A stretch of 54,363 nucleotides of DNA, from contig JABDAU010000004.1 in the NCBI GenBank assembly GCA_013289045.1, positions 32,920-87,282 on the forward strand. Reading direction: 5' to 3'. Numbering within the stretch: position 1 is the first letter of the stretch; the number at the start of each line of letters is the position of its first letter. The notes below the pieces were generated by a model, which did no database searches, was not told the origin of the DNA, and was given only the letters and a program-made list of their open reading frames with translations. Shown here piece by piece: positions 24,666 through 32,419 of the stretch. The DNA comes from Bacteroidota bacterium (lineage in GTDB: Bacteria > Bacteroidota > Bacteroidia > Sphingobacteriales > Sphingobacteriaceae). Both the position numbers and the translations under genes were made by a program.

Positions 24666-24681
24666 TTATTCATTATATTTG
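24651..24681 (+). promoter_or_regulatory. Promoter of the first PIN toxin-antitoxin pair
   Basis: TTG (24651-24653), 20 bp, TATATTTG (24674-24681) fit the Bacteroidota consensus. The -33 element lies inside the 3' end of the phosphatase gene. The antitoxin ATG follows 18 bp after the -7 box. Confidence 0.65.
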
Positions 24682-24699
24682 AATGAAAGGATAATTAAT

Positions 24700-24930
24700 A
24701 TGGACAGAATAATTGTTGAAGTTGACGATGCAGTAGCAAAAGGCTGGCGAAATGCTACAGAAGGCGAAAAGGGCGATTTGAATAATAAAATCAATCGACT
24801 TATCAGTACTGCATTGAAAAAGAACAAAGAAAATTTTTCTGATTTTTTATTTCGGGTTAGTAAAAAGGCCGAAGAAAATGGTCTTACTGAAGAAATTTTG
24901 AACAAGCTTCTGAATGAAGAAGATTTATAA
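24700..24930 (+). CDS. Putative antitoxin of a PIN-domain toxin
   Basis: The 76-residue protein starts at ATG 24700 (MDRIIVEVDDAVAKGWRNAT); an upstream TTG lies against the -7 box. The N-terminal third looks like a beta strand plus helix of a ribbon-helix-helix type antitoxin; the rest (STALKKNKENFSDFLFRVSK) is a charged helix that would wrap the toxin. It overlaps the toxin gene by 17 bp, the standard arrangement of vapBC-like pairs. The family is inferred from size and context, not from a recognised domain. Confidence 0.8.
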   Translation: MDRIIVEVDDAVAKGWRNATEGEKGDLNNKINRLISTALKKNKENFSDFLFRVSKKAEENGLTEEILNKLLNEEDL

Positions 24931-25330
24931 GCTTGTTTTCGATACTAATTCATTGATTAGTTCACTGCTAATTCCGCTTTCAGTTAGTCAACGAGCTTTA
25001 TCAAAAGCTGAAAGCATAGGAATTATCGTTTTCTCAGAAGAAACTTTTGATGAACTGAGCAAAGTATTGATAAGACCAAAATTTAATAAATATATCTCGT
25101 TTATTGAACGAATGGAATTTTTGGAGAGATTGGAATTAGCAGGTGAAGTATTAAATACTGACAGTGACTTTAATTTGTGTCGAGATGTAAAAGACAATAA
25201 GTTTCTAAATCTGGCTTATGATGCAAGTGCTTTTTGCATAGTAACAGGCGATAAGGACTTGCTGATCCTTAATCCTTTTCACAATATCCCCATCATAACA
25301 CCCGCTGATTTTTTGAATCTGGAATTATGA
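24914..25330 (+). CDS. PIN-domain toxin (COG1569-like)
   Basis: The 138-residue protein has the PIN acidic residues in order: Asp10 in LVFDTNSLISSLL, a Glu near 42-47 (SEETFDEL), Asp91/Asp94 in CRDVKDNKFLNLA, and Asp113/Asp115 in TGDKDLLIL. The layout matches the 'toxin component, PIN family' group. Such proteins are Mg-dependent RNases, several cutting tRNA or rRNA. It overlaps the upstream antitoxin gene, and its codons are AT-richer than the housekeeping neighbours, consistent with transfer. It ends 1 bp from the convergent GNAT gene. Confidence 0.88.
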   Translation: MKKIYKLVFDTNSLISSLLIPLSVSQRALSKAESIGIIVFSEETFDELSKVLIRPKFNKYISFIERMEFLERLELAGEVLNTDSDFNLCRDVKDNKFLNLAYDASAFCIVTGDKDLLILNPFHNIPIITPADFLNLEL

Positions 25331-25331
25331 T

Positions 25332-25832
25332 TTATCTCTCAAACTCAAAATAAGCCAGCTCCAACCCGTCCCTCATCATATTCTCCATCTTTTTAAACCC
25401 GGCCTTTTCCAATACCCTTTGCGAACCAATGTTTTCAGGAATGGTAACCGCCACTACCTGGTCGCTGCTCATTTCTTTAAATGCATAATCGATCATTGCT
25501 GCGGCCATTTCGGTGCCTATGCCTTTGTTCCAGTATTTTCTTTCTATGCTGTAGCCTAATTCGGTTTTGGTGGCATCATAAGTAAATGGGCGCAGCAGGC
25601 AGGTGCCGATGAAGTCACCATCAGCTTTATTAAAAATACCCCAAATGCGCAGTGCATTGCTATCGGCGTAAGAAGCAATTGCTTTGCGATAGATGTTTAT
25701 GCGCTCTTCGCGCGTGCGTTTGGGGATATAAAGCAACACTTCCGGATCGTTATAATGATCGAGGAAAATGTTTTCTTCTTCCGGTTGCAATTCGCGGATG
25801 ATGAGGCGTGGCGTTTCTGCTATGATGTGCAT
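25332..25832 (-). CDS. GNAT N-acetyltransferase (RimJ/RimL-like)
   Basis: The 166-residue protein opens with IIAETPRLIIRELQPEEENI, typical of the RimJ/RimL group, and has the acetyl-CoA loop region ELGYSIERKYWNKGIGTEMA followed by the C-terminal PENIGSQRVLEKAGFKKM. It transfers an acetyl group to an amine; substrates in this group range from ribosomal protein N-termini to small amines and antibiotics. It lies between two PIN toxin-antitoxin pairs on the opposite strand. Its own GC-richer codons suggest it was there first. It is not a GNAT toxin by look, since no RHH antitoxin accompanies it. Confidence 0.88.
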   Translation of the reverse strand: MHIIAETPRLIIRELQPEEENIFLDHYNDPEVLLYIPKRTREERINIYRKAIASYADSNALRIWGIFNKADGDFIGTCLLRPFTYDATKTELGYSIERKYWNKGIGTEMAAAMIDYAFKEMSSDQVVAVTIPENIGSQRVLEKAGFKKMENMMRDGLELAYFEFER

Positions 25833-25857
25833 TATTTTAACAATCCGTCTTATTTAG

Positions 25858-25865
25858 TATTTTTG
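25858..25865 (+). promoter_or_regulatory. Candidate -7 box of the second toxin-antitoxin pair
   Basis: TATTTTTG matches TAnnTTTG and lies 15 bp before the antitoxin ATG. There is no clear TTG at -33. Confidence 0.45.
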
Positions 25866-25880
25866 TACAGATGCAATGCA

Positions 25881-26111
25881 ATGGTAAGAGAAATTGTTAA
25901 ATCCGCAAAACAGACTTATACACTCAACATACCCGACGATATGATCGGAAAAACAGTTGAGGTGATTGCCTTTGAAATAAATTCAGATGAATCTGTTTTA
26001 ACACAGCCAGCTAACTCATCGCAGGAGATATTAAACAGATATTCCCAATATCCTGCAGTCTCGCACAAAAACTATCGATTTGACCGTAGTGAGGCAAACG
26101 ATTATGAATAA
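25881..26111 (+). CDS. Putative antitoxin of a VapC-like toxin
   Basis: The protein is 76 residues from ATG 25881. It opens MVREIVKSAKQTYTLNIPDD, an AbrB- or SpoVT-like beta strand segment of the sort that leads many small antitoxins, and ends with a flexible acidic tail that could occupy the toxin active site. It overlaps the toxin gene by 8 bp. No domain is recognised with certainty; the assignment is from size, overlap and the partner. Confidence 0.78.
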   Translation: MVREIVKSAKQTYTLNIPDDMIGKTVEVIAFEINSDESVLTQPANSSQEILNRYSQYPAVSHKNYRFDRSEANDYE

Positions 26112-26508
26112 AGTATTTATAGACTCGAACATTGTTCTTTATTTAATGGATGAAGACGAACAAAAAAGAACAATAGCAGCTCAAATACTTGCTTTAAGGC
26201 CTTTGATAAGTCCGCAGGTACTTACCGAAACCGCTAATGTTTGCAAACGCAGGTTTAAATACACTAAAGAGCAAATTCTGAACTTGTGGGCGGACCTAAC
26301 TAATGATTGTTTTTTAGTTCCGACAGACGTTACTATTTTTAGTGATGCGATCAAATTAAGTAAACAATATAATTTTCAGGTGTTCGATGCTTTAATAGTC
26401 GCTTCGGCATTAAAAGCTGGTTGCAAAACCTTGTATTCTGAAGATATGCAACATAAGATGCTTGTCGAAAAATCGCTTACGATAATCAATCCTTTTGCGC
26501 AATCGTAG
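26104..26508 (+). CDS. VapC-like PIN-domain toxin
   Basis: The protein is 134 residues from ATG 26104. PIN residues in order: Asp7 in [13 protein letters not shown], Glu42 in VLTETANV, Asp95 in [13 protein letters not shown], and Asp114 in LYSEDMQH. This is the VapC RNase arrangement, which in studied cases cleaves initiator tRNA or the sarcin-ricin loop. It overlaps its antitoxin by 8 bp. It differs in sequence from the PIN toxin at 24914, so the two pairs are not a simple duplication. AT-rich codon use suggests transfer. Confidence 0.9.
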   Translation: MNKVFIDSNIVLYLMDEDEQKRTIAAQILALRPLISPQVLTETANVCKRRFKYTKEQILNLWADLTNDCFLVPTDVTIFSDAIKLSKQYNFQVFDALIVASALKAGCKTLYSEDMQHKMLVEKSLTIINPFAQS

Positions 26509-26579
26509 ATCACGTTTCCGATCACCAACAAACCATAATCCCAAATCTTCTTACCTTTACTGCATCCAACACAACTGTC

Positions 26580-27299
26580 ATGACACGTCTATCCGTCAAC
26601 ATTAATAAAATAGCTACCCTCCGCAATTCACGCGGCGGTAATAACCCCGACCTGGTGCAGGTTGCCAAAGATTGCGAGCGTTTCGGTGCGCAAGGTATTA
26701 CTGTACACCCACGGCCAGATGAGCGCCATATCCGATACGCGGATGTTTATGATCTGAAAAAGATCGTTACCACCGAATTCAACATCGAGGGCAATTGCCA
26801 GGAGCAAAAGTTTATCGACCTGGTACTTGCAAACAAACCTGAGCAGGTGACCTTAGTGCCCGATGTGCTGGGCCAGATCACCTCGAACCACGGCTGGGAC
26901 ACCATTAAAAACCATGATTACCTGAAGGATATGATTGCCGTATTTAAAGATGCGGGCATTCGGGTATCCATCTTCGTCGACCCTGATCCGCGCATGGTTG
27001 AAGGCGCAGCAAAAACCGGCACCGACCGCGTGGAGTTATATACCGAAGGCTACGCAACGCACTATCACCAAAATCGTGAAACGGCTATTGCACCATATGT
27101 GGAGGCAGCTAAGGCAGCTGTAGATGCCGGCCTGGGCCTCAATGCGGGACACGATCTCGACCTGCACAATCTCAACTATTTCGCGCAAAATATTCCGGGA
27201 TTGCTGGAGGTAAGTATAGGCCATGCGCTCATCAGCGATGCCTTGTATTATGGGTTGGAAAATACGGTTCAGATGTACCTGCGGCAGTTGGCTGTGTGA
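26580..27299 (+). CDS. pdxJ: Pyridoxine 5'-phosphate synthase
   Basis: The 239-residue TIM-barrel protein opens [17 protein letters not shown], the PdxJ start, with [14 protein letters not shown] (substrate-binding His/Arg), [26 protein letters not shown] and [14 protein letters not shown] (product-binding Gly/His loop). It condenses 1-deoxy-D-xylulose 5-phosphate with 3-amino-2-oxopropyl phosphate to form pyridoxine 5'-phosphate, the last ring-forming step of the DXP-dependent vitamin B6 pathway. It is a single gene with a weak -7-like TACCTTTA upstream. A palindromic repeat begins right after its stop. Confidence 0.95.
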   Translation: MTRLSVNINKIATLRNSRGGNNPDLVQVAKDCERFGAQGITVHPRPDERHIRYADVYDLKKIVTTEFNIEGNCQEQKFIDLVLANKPEQVTLVPDVLGQITSNHGWDTIKNHDYLKDMIAVFKDAGIRVSIFVDPDPRMVEGAAKTGTDRVELYTEGYATHYHQNRETAIAPYVEAAKAAVDAGLGLNAGHDLDLHNLNYFAQNIPGLLEVSIGHALISDALYYGLENTVQMYLRQLAV

Positions 27300-27389
27300 G
27301 GAAGTCCGGAAGTCGGAAAGACCGAAAGTCCGGAAGAAAGCGGGCGATTATTCATCTTTCGGACTTCCCGACTTTTCGGACTTTCGGAC
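27300..27389. repeat. AGTCCGGAAGTCGG palindromic repeat between convergent genes
   Basis: Multiple GAAGTCCGGAAGTCGGAAAG words on the left face TCGGACTTCCCGACTTTTCG on the right, forming an imperfect hairpin that separates pdxJ and the M16 peptidase gene. A one-sided relative (CGGACTTTCGGACTTCCC) occurs at about 21174-21191. Confidence 0.7.
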
Positions 27390-27394
27390 TAATA

Positions 27395-28624
27395 TTACTC
27401 CACCGGTTCGAAAAGCAGCGTGATCAGCTTATCCGTATCAAATATCTCGTTGCTGATGTGCAGCAGCTCCTCAGCAGTAACGGCGTTTATCTTTTCAAAA
27501 ACCTGCTCCAGCGAATCTACCCGGTTATGGTCCAGCATGCTTTTTGCCATGGAGAGGATCAGGCTCATGCGGTTTTCCTCCGCCAGGGCGATCTGCCCGA
27601 TGAACTTTTGTTTTGCCTGGTGCAGTTGCAGCGTACCGATGGGGTTATCACGCAGCTTTTTCAATTCTTTATGTACCAGGCGAATGGCTTTTTCAGCTTT
27701 TTCGTCATCGGTACCAAAATAAACTGAGAAAATACCCGTATCAGTAAACGAGGTATAATTTGATTCAATAGTGTAGGCGATGCCATGCTTTTCGCGCAGC
27801 TCCATATTCAGGCGGCTACTCATGCCCATGCCGCCCAGGAGGTTATTGAGCAGTAACAGTCCGTAACGGCTATGGTGCGATGAAGCATAAGCCTGTGTGC
27901 CGATAACGCAATGTGTTTGCGAAATAGGCCGGCCGATCTTTTGAAAGCTGCCCGGGTTTGCCACAGGCTTTATCCTGATTTTAGGATTATTATTGGCTGC
28001 TATCCCGCCAAAATACTTTTCGCCCAGTTTGATGATCCGTTTCAGATCGTAATTGCCGAAAATGGCGAAAACCATCTCGTGGGTATTATTGGTTTGCTGT
28101 ATGAATGATCGTATATCACCACCATCAAAAGCTTTAACCGTTTCGGTAGTGCCCAATATATTGTTGCCCATCGGGTGATCTTTAAACAGCAAGCCTTCAA
28201 AATCGTCCTGAATGGCTTCGTCGGGCTGATCGAGATATGAGGCGATCTCGTCCAGTATCACCCCACGTTCCTTGTCCATTTCGTCTGCCGGAAAGGTAGA
28301 ATGGAACAGGATATCCTCAAACAGGTCGATGGTGCGTTCCAAATGCTGGTTAAGGAACGACGCATGGATGCAGGTATATTCCTTGGTAGTATAGGCATTC
28401 AGGTCGGCGCCCACCAGCTCAAGGCGGTTCAGGATCTGGCTGGTGCTGCGTTTTTCGGTTTCCTTAAAAATAAGGTGTTCGATGAAATGCGCAAGGCCTT
28501 CCTTGTGCTCCGGCTCGTCGCGCGCGCCGGCGTTCCACAAAAAACCGCAATGCGTAATAGGCGAAGGGGAATGTTTAAGCAACAGCCTGATGCCGTTGCC
28601 AAGTGTATGAACCTGGTAATCCAT
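27395..28624 (-). CDS. M16 family zinc peptidase (processing-peptidase-like)
   Basis: The 409-residue protein has the inverted zinc motif HFIEH at 46-50 (His46, catalytic Glu49, His50) and the third ligand Glu126 in VILDEIASYLD, 76 residues on, exactly the M16 spacing. The C-terminal half is the second, inactive-looking M16 repeat (GGMGMSSRLNMELREKHGIA with the substrate-binding Arg/Tyr segment). M16B members act as clam-shell peptidases on unfolded peptides. It has no signal peptide, so it is cytoplasmic here. A TATCTTTG -7 box lies just upstream. Confidence 0.93.
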   Translation of the reverse strand: MDYQVHTLGNGIRLLLKHSPSPITHCGFLWNAGARDEPEHKEGLAHFIEHLIFKETEKRSTSQILNRLELVGADLNAYTTKEYTCIHASFLNQHLERTIDLFEDILFHSTFPADEMDKERGVILDEIASYLDQPDEAIQDDFEGLLFKDHPMGNNILGTTETVKAFDGGDIRSFIQQTNNTHEMVFAIFGNYDLKRIIKLGEKYFGGIAANNNPKIRIKPVANPGSFQKIGRPISQTHCVIGTQAYASSHHSRYGLLLLNNLLGGMGMSSRLNMELREKHGIAYTIESNYTSFTDTGIFSVYFGTDDEKAEKAIRLVHKELKKLRDNPIGTLQLHQAKQKFIGQIALAEENRMSLILSMAKSMLDHNRVDSLEQVFEKINAVTAEELLHISNEIFDTDKLITLLFEPVE

Positions 28625-28631
28625 TAGTTTG

Positions 28632-28639
28632 CAAAGATA
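28632..28639 (-). promoter_or_regulatory. -7 box of the M16 peptidase gene
   Basis: On the minus strand TATCTTTG, followed by C, matches TAnnTTTG. It ends 7 bp before the ATG, so the mRNA is leaderless or nearly so. The -33 position has no TTG. Confidence 0.5.
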
Positions 28640-28666
28640 GCAATTAGTTATAGATACAGGTTTGTG

Positions 28667-29320
28667 TTAATGTGCTAAGCTTTTGTTATAGGCTGGGCCG
28701 TATACTACGCTCAAAAAAGCTAAGCCGCATAATAGAATACCGATGACCAACGGCACCCATATCGGCCTTGCCCTGTAAAAAGTGCTGAAACCGATATACG
28801 GCCGCCAGAATAAATAATTGAGGCAATAAGCACCTACAATTCCACAAATAATCGAAACGCCGCTTGATGGTCTTTGCATACTGCTAATAAGAATGATTTG
28901 CAAAACAGAGAACCCTATTCCGAATAATATAACACCTGCAACTGCATTGCCCTTGCCGGTTTTGGAAATATTCATGGCCATCATGATAGAACCAAAAAGC
29001 GGACTCAAAAAGAAGGTGAATAAATAAATGGCCAGGGTTGAATACATCAGCGGTGCGTCAGGGTCTTCAACTATCACATTCTTGTATTCGCTGTTAAATA
29101 TACCGGGGCGACCGGTTATGGCTGCTGCATGTGAGCGCCGGGCGGCTATATCTTCGCGGATATATTTCAATTCTTCATCTGAAAAGTCTTTACCGCGGCG
29201 TTGCAGCTCCTCCAGCGAGGCCTCAATCGTTTCAGGCATATATTTCTGGCGGTTATCAATACGCTCCGTCAATTCTTCGTCAGTTCGGGCGGAGGCTAAA
29301 AAAACAGGATCGAAATTCAT
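28667..29320 (-). CDS. Membrane protein of unknown function
   Basis: The 217-residue protein has a charged, helical N-terminal 90 residues (EELTERIDNRQKYMPETIEA, EELQRRGKDFSDEELKYI) and about four membrane helices in residues 95-210. The N-terminal helix pairs resemble those found before membrane regions in many Bacteroidota proteins of unknown role. It is a single gene between the M16 peptidase and hpt, transcribed away from hpt. No motif points to a function. Confidence 0.75.
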   Translation of the reverse strand: MNFDPVFLASARTDEELTERIDNRQKYMPETIEASLEELQRRGKDFSDEELKYIREDIAARRSHAAAITGRPGIFNSEYKNVIVEDPDAPLMYSTLAIYLFTFFLSPLFGSIMMAMNISKTGKGNAVAGVILFGIGFSVLQIILISSMQRPSSGVSIICGIVGAYCLNYLFWRPYIGFSTFYRARPIWVPLVIGILLCGLAFLSVVYGPAYNKSLAH

Positions 29321-29387
29321 TAATATATAGTTTTCCGCTAAAGCTAATAAATTTCATATAATTTATAGGAATACTTATCTTAGGCAG

Positions 29388-29918
29388 ATGAAAGTAGCCG
29401 ACCTTGAGTTTGAGCCCCTTATAAAGGCCGGGGACATTGAAAAACGCGTAAAAGAAATTGGTATCCAGCTAAATGAGGATTATGGCAATAGTCACCCTGT
29501 TTTTGTAGGTGTGCTGAATGGCAGTTTCCTGTTCGTTGCCGATCTCATCAAACAGATCGATATTCCCTGCGAAGTGACATTCACCAAGCTGGCCTCCTAC
29601 TACGGCGGCACATCAAGCACCCGCAAGATCCGCGACGATATTGATTTTATAGTGGATATAAAAGGCCGCGATGTACTCATCATCGAGGACATTGTAGATA
29701 CCGGCAACACCGCCCGCTACCTGCTCGATAAACTAAAGGCCCAAAACCCGGCATCCATAAAACTCTGCTCCCTGCTCCTCAAACCGGCTGCGCTCGAAAA
29801 CAAGATCGACGAGCTGAAATATGTAGGTTTCGAAATCCCTAACCATTTTGTGGTAGGTTATGGCCTTGATTATAAGGAGATGGGCAGGAATTTGAGGGAT
29901 ATTTATAAGAAGGTATGA
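29388..29918 (+). CDS. hpt: Hypoxanthine phosphoribosyltransferase
   Basis: The 176-residue type I PRTase carries the PRPP-binding motif DVLIIEDIVDTGNTARYL (about 101-118) and the flexible loop KLASYYGGTSSTRKI. VGYGLDYKEMGRNLRDIY near the C-terminus is the purine-binding end of HPRT. It salvages hypoxanthine, and usually guanine, to IMP and GMP. Length and motifs fit the family exactly. It is a single gene; the lipoprotein gene 24 bp downstream has different base use and may only be a neighbour. Confidence 0.95.
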   Translation: MKVADLEFEPLIKAGDIEKRVKEIGIQLNEDYGNSHPVFVGVLNGSFLFVADLIKQIDIPCEVTFTKLASYYGGTSSTRKIRDDIDFIVDIKGRDVLIIEDIVDTGNTARYLLDKLKAQNPASIKLCSLLLKPAALENKIDELKYVGFEIPNHFVVGYGLDYKEMGRNLRDIYKKV

Positions 29919-29942
29919 GTCTGGTTTCGAATATCGGAACGT

Positions 29943-30548
29943 ATGAAAAATCTTGTTAATTTCTTTCTTGTAAGCTTTTTGCTATGCAGCTCATGCGTAA
30001 GAAATTATAAGATACCGCCTGAAGATTATAGCTTGCTACCATATAAAGGTCATGAAACCCTTGTTTTCCATTCTTCCAAAGGAGATATTGATACCATCTT
30101 TCTTGAAGGTGAAAAACGTTTTGCCAGTTGGACTAATCAGTGGTCTCTCTTTCCCAAAAATGCAGAATATCTTGATTTAATTGCTAAACGGTCTGATCCA
30201 ACCGAAGGCAAACAACGCTATCTTGATAGCAGCAAATTTGTAACATTGATTAATGATGGCGAAAGTAAACTGTGTATTGATTTTACCGCAAAGGCCGCAT
30301 GGTTTTACGGTGATAGTATTTATACAAAAAAAGCACTTTTAAAAGCTAAAACCATCAACATACAAATCGGTAATACAATTTATAATGATGTAATAGTTTT
30401 AATTCCTAATAAAGAATACCATGAAAAAGTTGATGGTAAATTAGTCGATAGATCAAATACCATTTATAAACTTTATTGGAGCAAAAAATCCGGCTTTATC
30501 GGCTACGATAAAAAAAACGAACAGTGGGTATTAATTAAAAGATATTAA
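29943..30548 (+). CDS. Lipoprotein of unknown function
   Basis: The 201-residue protein has a lipoprotein signal (MKNLVNFFLVSFLLCSSC, Cys18). The mature part starts KIPPEDYSLLPYKGHETLVF and is rich in Lys, Tyr and Asp; C-terminal KSGFIGYDKKNEQWVLIKRY resembles many small Bacteroidota lipoproteins that have not been characterised. Its AT content is clearly higher than that of hpt upstream and trmD downstream, hinting at a recent arrival. It is convergent with trmD; the stops are 1 bp apart. Confidence 0.75.
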   Translation: MKNLVNFFLVSFLLCSSCVRNYKIPPEDYSLLPYKGHETLVFHSSKGDIDTIFLEGEKRFASWTNQWSLFPKNAEYLDLIAKRSDPTEGKQRYLDSSKFVTLINDGESKLCIDFTAKAAWFYGDSIYTKKALLKAKTINIQIGNTIYNDVIVLIPNKEYHEKVDGKLVDRSNTIYKLYWSKKSGFIGYDKKNEQWVLIKRY

Positions 30549-30549
30549 A

Positions 30550-31224
30550 CTACTCCAACAGATCCGGCCTGCGTTTCTTCGTCCGCTCTACCGCCTGTTC
30601 AAAGCGCCATTTTTCAATTTCGGGGGTATTGCCGCTGAGCAGGATCTCAGGTATTTTATGCCCGTTCCAATCTGCCGGGCGGGTATAAACCGGGGCATCC
30701 AGCAAACCATCCTGGAAGGAATCAGACAAGGCCGAGGTCTCATCGCTTAGCACGCCCGGTATTAGTCGCACAACCGCATCCACCAAAACGGCCGCAGGCA
30801 ATTCGCCGCCTGAAAGCACGTAGTCGCCGACGGAGATCTCGCGCGTAACAAAAATATCCCTGATGCGCTGATCGATCCCTTTGTAATGCCCGCAAAGGAT
30901 AATGATATTTTTTTTGATGGACAACTGGTTAGCGATCGGCTGGTTCAGCGTCTCACCATCCGGTGACATGAAGATAACTTCATCATACTCCCTTTCCGAC
31001 TTCAAATGCTCGATACATGCCGCAAACGGCTCAATGGACATTACCATACCGCTGCCACCGCCGTACGGATAATCATCTACATTTTTATGTTTGTTTGTGG
31101 CGTAATCGCGCAGGTTATGCACGTGTATTTCCGCAATGCCTTTTTTCTGTGCACGCTGCAAAATAGAATGTGCAAAAGGGCTTTCCAGCAATGCAGGCAA
31201 AACGGATATGATATCGAAACGCAT
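30550..31224 (-). CDS. trmD: tRNA (guanine-37-N1)-methyltransferase
   Basis: The 224-residue SPOUT methyltransferase has the deep trefoil knot segments [16 protein letters not shown] and [20 protein letters not shown], which bind S-adenosylmethionine, and [17 protein letters not shown]. The C-terminal tRNA-binding domain holds [20 protein letters not shown]. It makes m1G37 next to the anticodon and prevents +1 frameshifting. It is separate from rpsP/rimM/rplS here, unlike in Proteobacteria. A TATCTTTG box ends 5 bp before its ATG. Confidence 0.96.
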   Translation of the reverse strand: MRFDIISVLPALLESPFAHSILQRAQKKGIAEIHVHNLRDYATNKHKNVDDYPYGGGSGMVMSIEPFAACIEHLKSEREYDEVIFMSPDGETLNQPIANQLSIKKNIIILCGHYKGIDQRIRDIFVTREISVGDYVLSGGELPAAVLVDAVVRLIPGVLSDETSALSDSFQDGLLDAPVYTRPADWNGHKIPEILLSGNTPEIEKWRFEQAVERTKKRRPDLLE

Positions 31225-31228
31225 GGGG

Positions 31229-31236
31229 CAAAGATA
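31229..31236 (-). promoter_or_regulatory. -7 box of trmD, at the edge of a palindromic repeat
   Basis: On the minus strand TATCTTTG is an exact TAnnTTTG match, 4 bp before the ATG; the transcript would be leaderless. The family D repeat begins 3 bp further upstream and occupies the -33 region. Confidence 0.5.
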
Positions 31237-31239
31237 AGC

Positions 31240-31328
31240 CCCCCAACCCCCTAAAGGGGGAGTAATTATAGATTTTTTTTAAATATCAGGGAATTAATAT
31301 AGGCATTCCCCCTTCAGGGGTTAGGGGG
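31240..31328. repeat. CCCCCTAACCCC palindromic repeat (family D)
   Basis: CCCCCAACCCCCTAAAGGGG and the near-complement CCCCTTCAGGGGTTAGGGGG form arms of 24 bp around a 41-bp AT-rich loop. The right end supplies the stop codon and last residues of the VOC gene at 31321. Confidence 0.8.
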
Positions 31329-31686
31329 TATGCTGGTAAATACTCCAGATATTCCCGCCGGGATCTTTAAAAATGGCTACTTTTTCGGTCTGAAAACCAA
31401 CAGGTTTTAAAATAGCTCCTCCGTTTTCAGCAATCGCTTCGGATGTGGCCTGGGCATCATCTACCATAATGGAGACCATGATGCCGGGATTTTGCTGCGG
31501 TTTGCGATTTGTGATCCACATTCCGCTTACCTCACCTACGCCATCGTCAAAGGAAATATGACCACCATCTTTACGGATATGCCAGCCAAAAACCTTTTCA
31601 AAGAAATCTGCCGAGGCTTGCGGGTCTACCGCCGGGATCTCGATATAGCATATTTTGCCGTGGCCAAATGTTGGTTCTTTTTCCAT
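31321..31686 (-). CDS. VOC/glyoxalase-family protein
   Basis: The 121-residue protein carries one VOC fold: GKICYIEIPAVDPQASADFFEKVFGWHIRK at the start (metal-ligand region), a central beta segment GEVSGMWI, and VGFQTEKVAIFKDPGGNIWS at the end (second His/Glu region). VOC members are dimeric metal-dependent isomerases, dioxygenases or binding proteins; the substrate cannot be read. The last residues (QHTP, stop) are encoded by the family D repeat, so the natural C-terminus may have been replaced on repeat insertion, with little effect. Confidence 0.85.
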   Translation of the reverse strand: MEKEPTFGHGKICYIEIPAVDPQASADFFEKVFGWHIRKDGGHISFDDGVGEVSGMWITNRKPQQNPGIMVSIMVDDAQATSEAIAENGGAILKPVGFQTEKVAIFKDPGGNIWSIYQHTP

Positions 31687-31708
31687 AGTATTTGTTAATT
31701 AAGTTAGA

Positions 31709-31811
31709 TTAAACCACAGAGGGCACAGAGATCTACGCAGAGGACACAGAGAATAAAAAAATATCTCTCCGCGATCTCTGTGAAAAAATCTCTGTGTTCT
31801 CTGTGGTTAAA
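31709..31811. repeat. CACAGAG inverted repeat, copy 3 (family C)
   Basis: TTAAACCACAGAGGGCACAG faces CTCTGTGTTCTCTGTGGTTA, with GAGATCTACGCAGAG and CTCCGCGATCTCTGTG inside. It lies between the two VOC genes, upstream of one and downstream of the other. Confidence 0.8.
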
Positions 31812-31822
31812 ACATCTTGCAT

Positions 31823-32215
31823 CTATTTTCTCAGGTCTTTTTGTATCTGCCATAAATGGCCGAATGGATCGCGCAGTTCGCCCTGGCGCATTTCGTATTC
31901 ATAGTCTTTTACCGGGGATATAAGCTCTGCCCCCGCAGCTATCGCCTGGTCGAAAACGGCCTGCACATCCTCCACAAACAAACCGATAGTCACCGTAGTT
32001 CCGTTGTGTTTATGCGGACTGTAATATCGGCCATTATAAGCATCCTCATGCAAATGAAACATGGCATCGCCGATCATCAACTCCGATACATGAATAGTGC
32101 CGTCGTCATTACTGAAGCGCCGCACCTCAACAGCGCTGAACGCTTTTTCATAAAAACTTATGTCGGTAACATTGGTGCCGATGGATAACATGGGCGCGAA
32201 AGCAGTAGTTTTCAT
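31823..32215 (-). CDS. VOC-family protein (PhnB-like)
   Basis: The 130-residue protein has the PhnB/glyoxalase layout: FAPMLSIGTNVTDISFYEKA at the start, HVSELMIGDAMFHLHED (family strand with His), and PVKDYEYEMRQGELRDPFGH near the end, closing with LWQIQKDL. PhnB-like proteins are VOC dimers with mostly unknown substrates. It shares a strand and probably a transcript with the XRE gene upstream (3 bp away), and differs clearly from the other VOC gene at 31321, so the two are not a recent tandem copy. Confidence 0.85.
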   Translation of the reverse strand: MKTTAFAPMLSIGTNVTDISFYEKAFSAVEVRRFSNDDGTIHVSELMIGDAMFHLHEDAYNGRYYSPHKHNGTTVTIGLFVEDVQAVFDQAIAAGAELISPVKDYEYEMRQGELRDPFGHLWQIQKDLRK

Positions 32216-32218
32216 AAA

Positions 32219-32419
32219 TTAATCCCCTTCCTCTAAAGTAAAGATTTCTTCCACAGGTTTGCCAAATACGCGGGCTATTTTCAGCGCCAATATGGTCGAC
32301 GGCACATAACGGTTGCTTTCGATGGTATTAATGGTTTGGCGTGATACATTGATCAGGCTTGCCAAATCCGCCTGCGTGATGTCTTTTATAGCACGCTCAA
32401 TCCTTATGGTATTTTTCAT
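32219..32419 (-). CDS. XRE-family transcriptional regulator
   Basis: The 66-residue protein is a single helix-turn-helix domain: RIERAIKDITQADLASLINV, then SRQTINTIESNRYVPSTILA and LKIARVFGKPVEEIFTLEEG. This is the small Cro/C1-type (YozG/HipB-like) found with a membrane partner. It overlaps the upstream membrane-protein gene by 4 bp. The strong dyad at 32856-32905 covers the operon promoter, so autorepression is likely. No toxin or restriction enzyme accompanies it. Confidence 0.92.
   Translation of the reverse strand: MKNTIRIERAIKDITQADLASLINVSRQTINTIESNRYVPSTILALKIARVFGKPVEEIFTLEEGD

Noticed and set aside
25332..25832. GNAT toxin of a toxin-antitoxin pair
   Set aside because: It is the RimJ/RimL type, on the opposite strand, with no small RHH gene overlapping it.
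27296..27727. 143-codon frame opposite the end of the M16 gene
   Set aside because: It begins in a palindromic repeat and is antisense to conserved M16 sequence.
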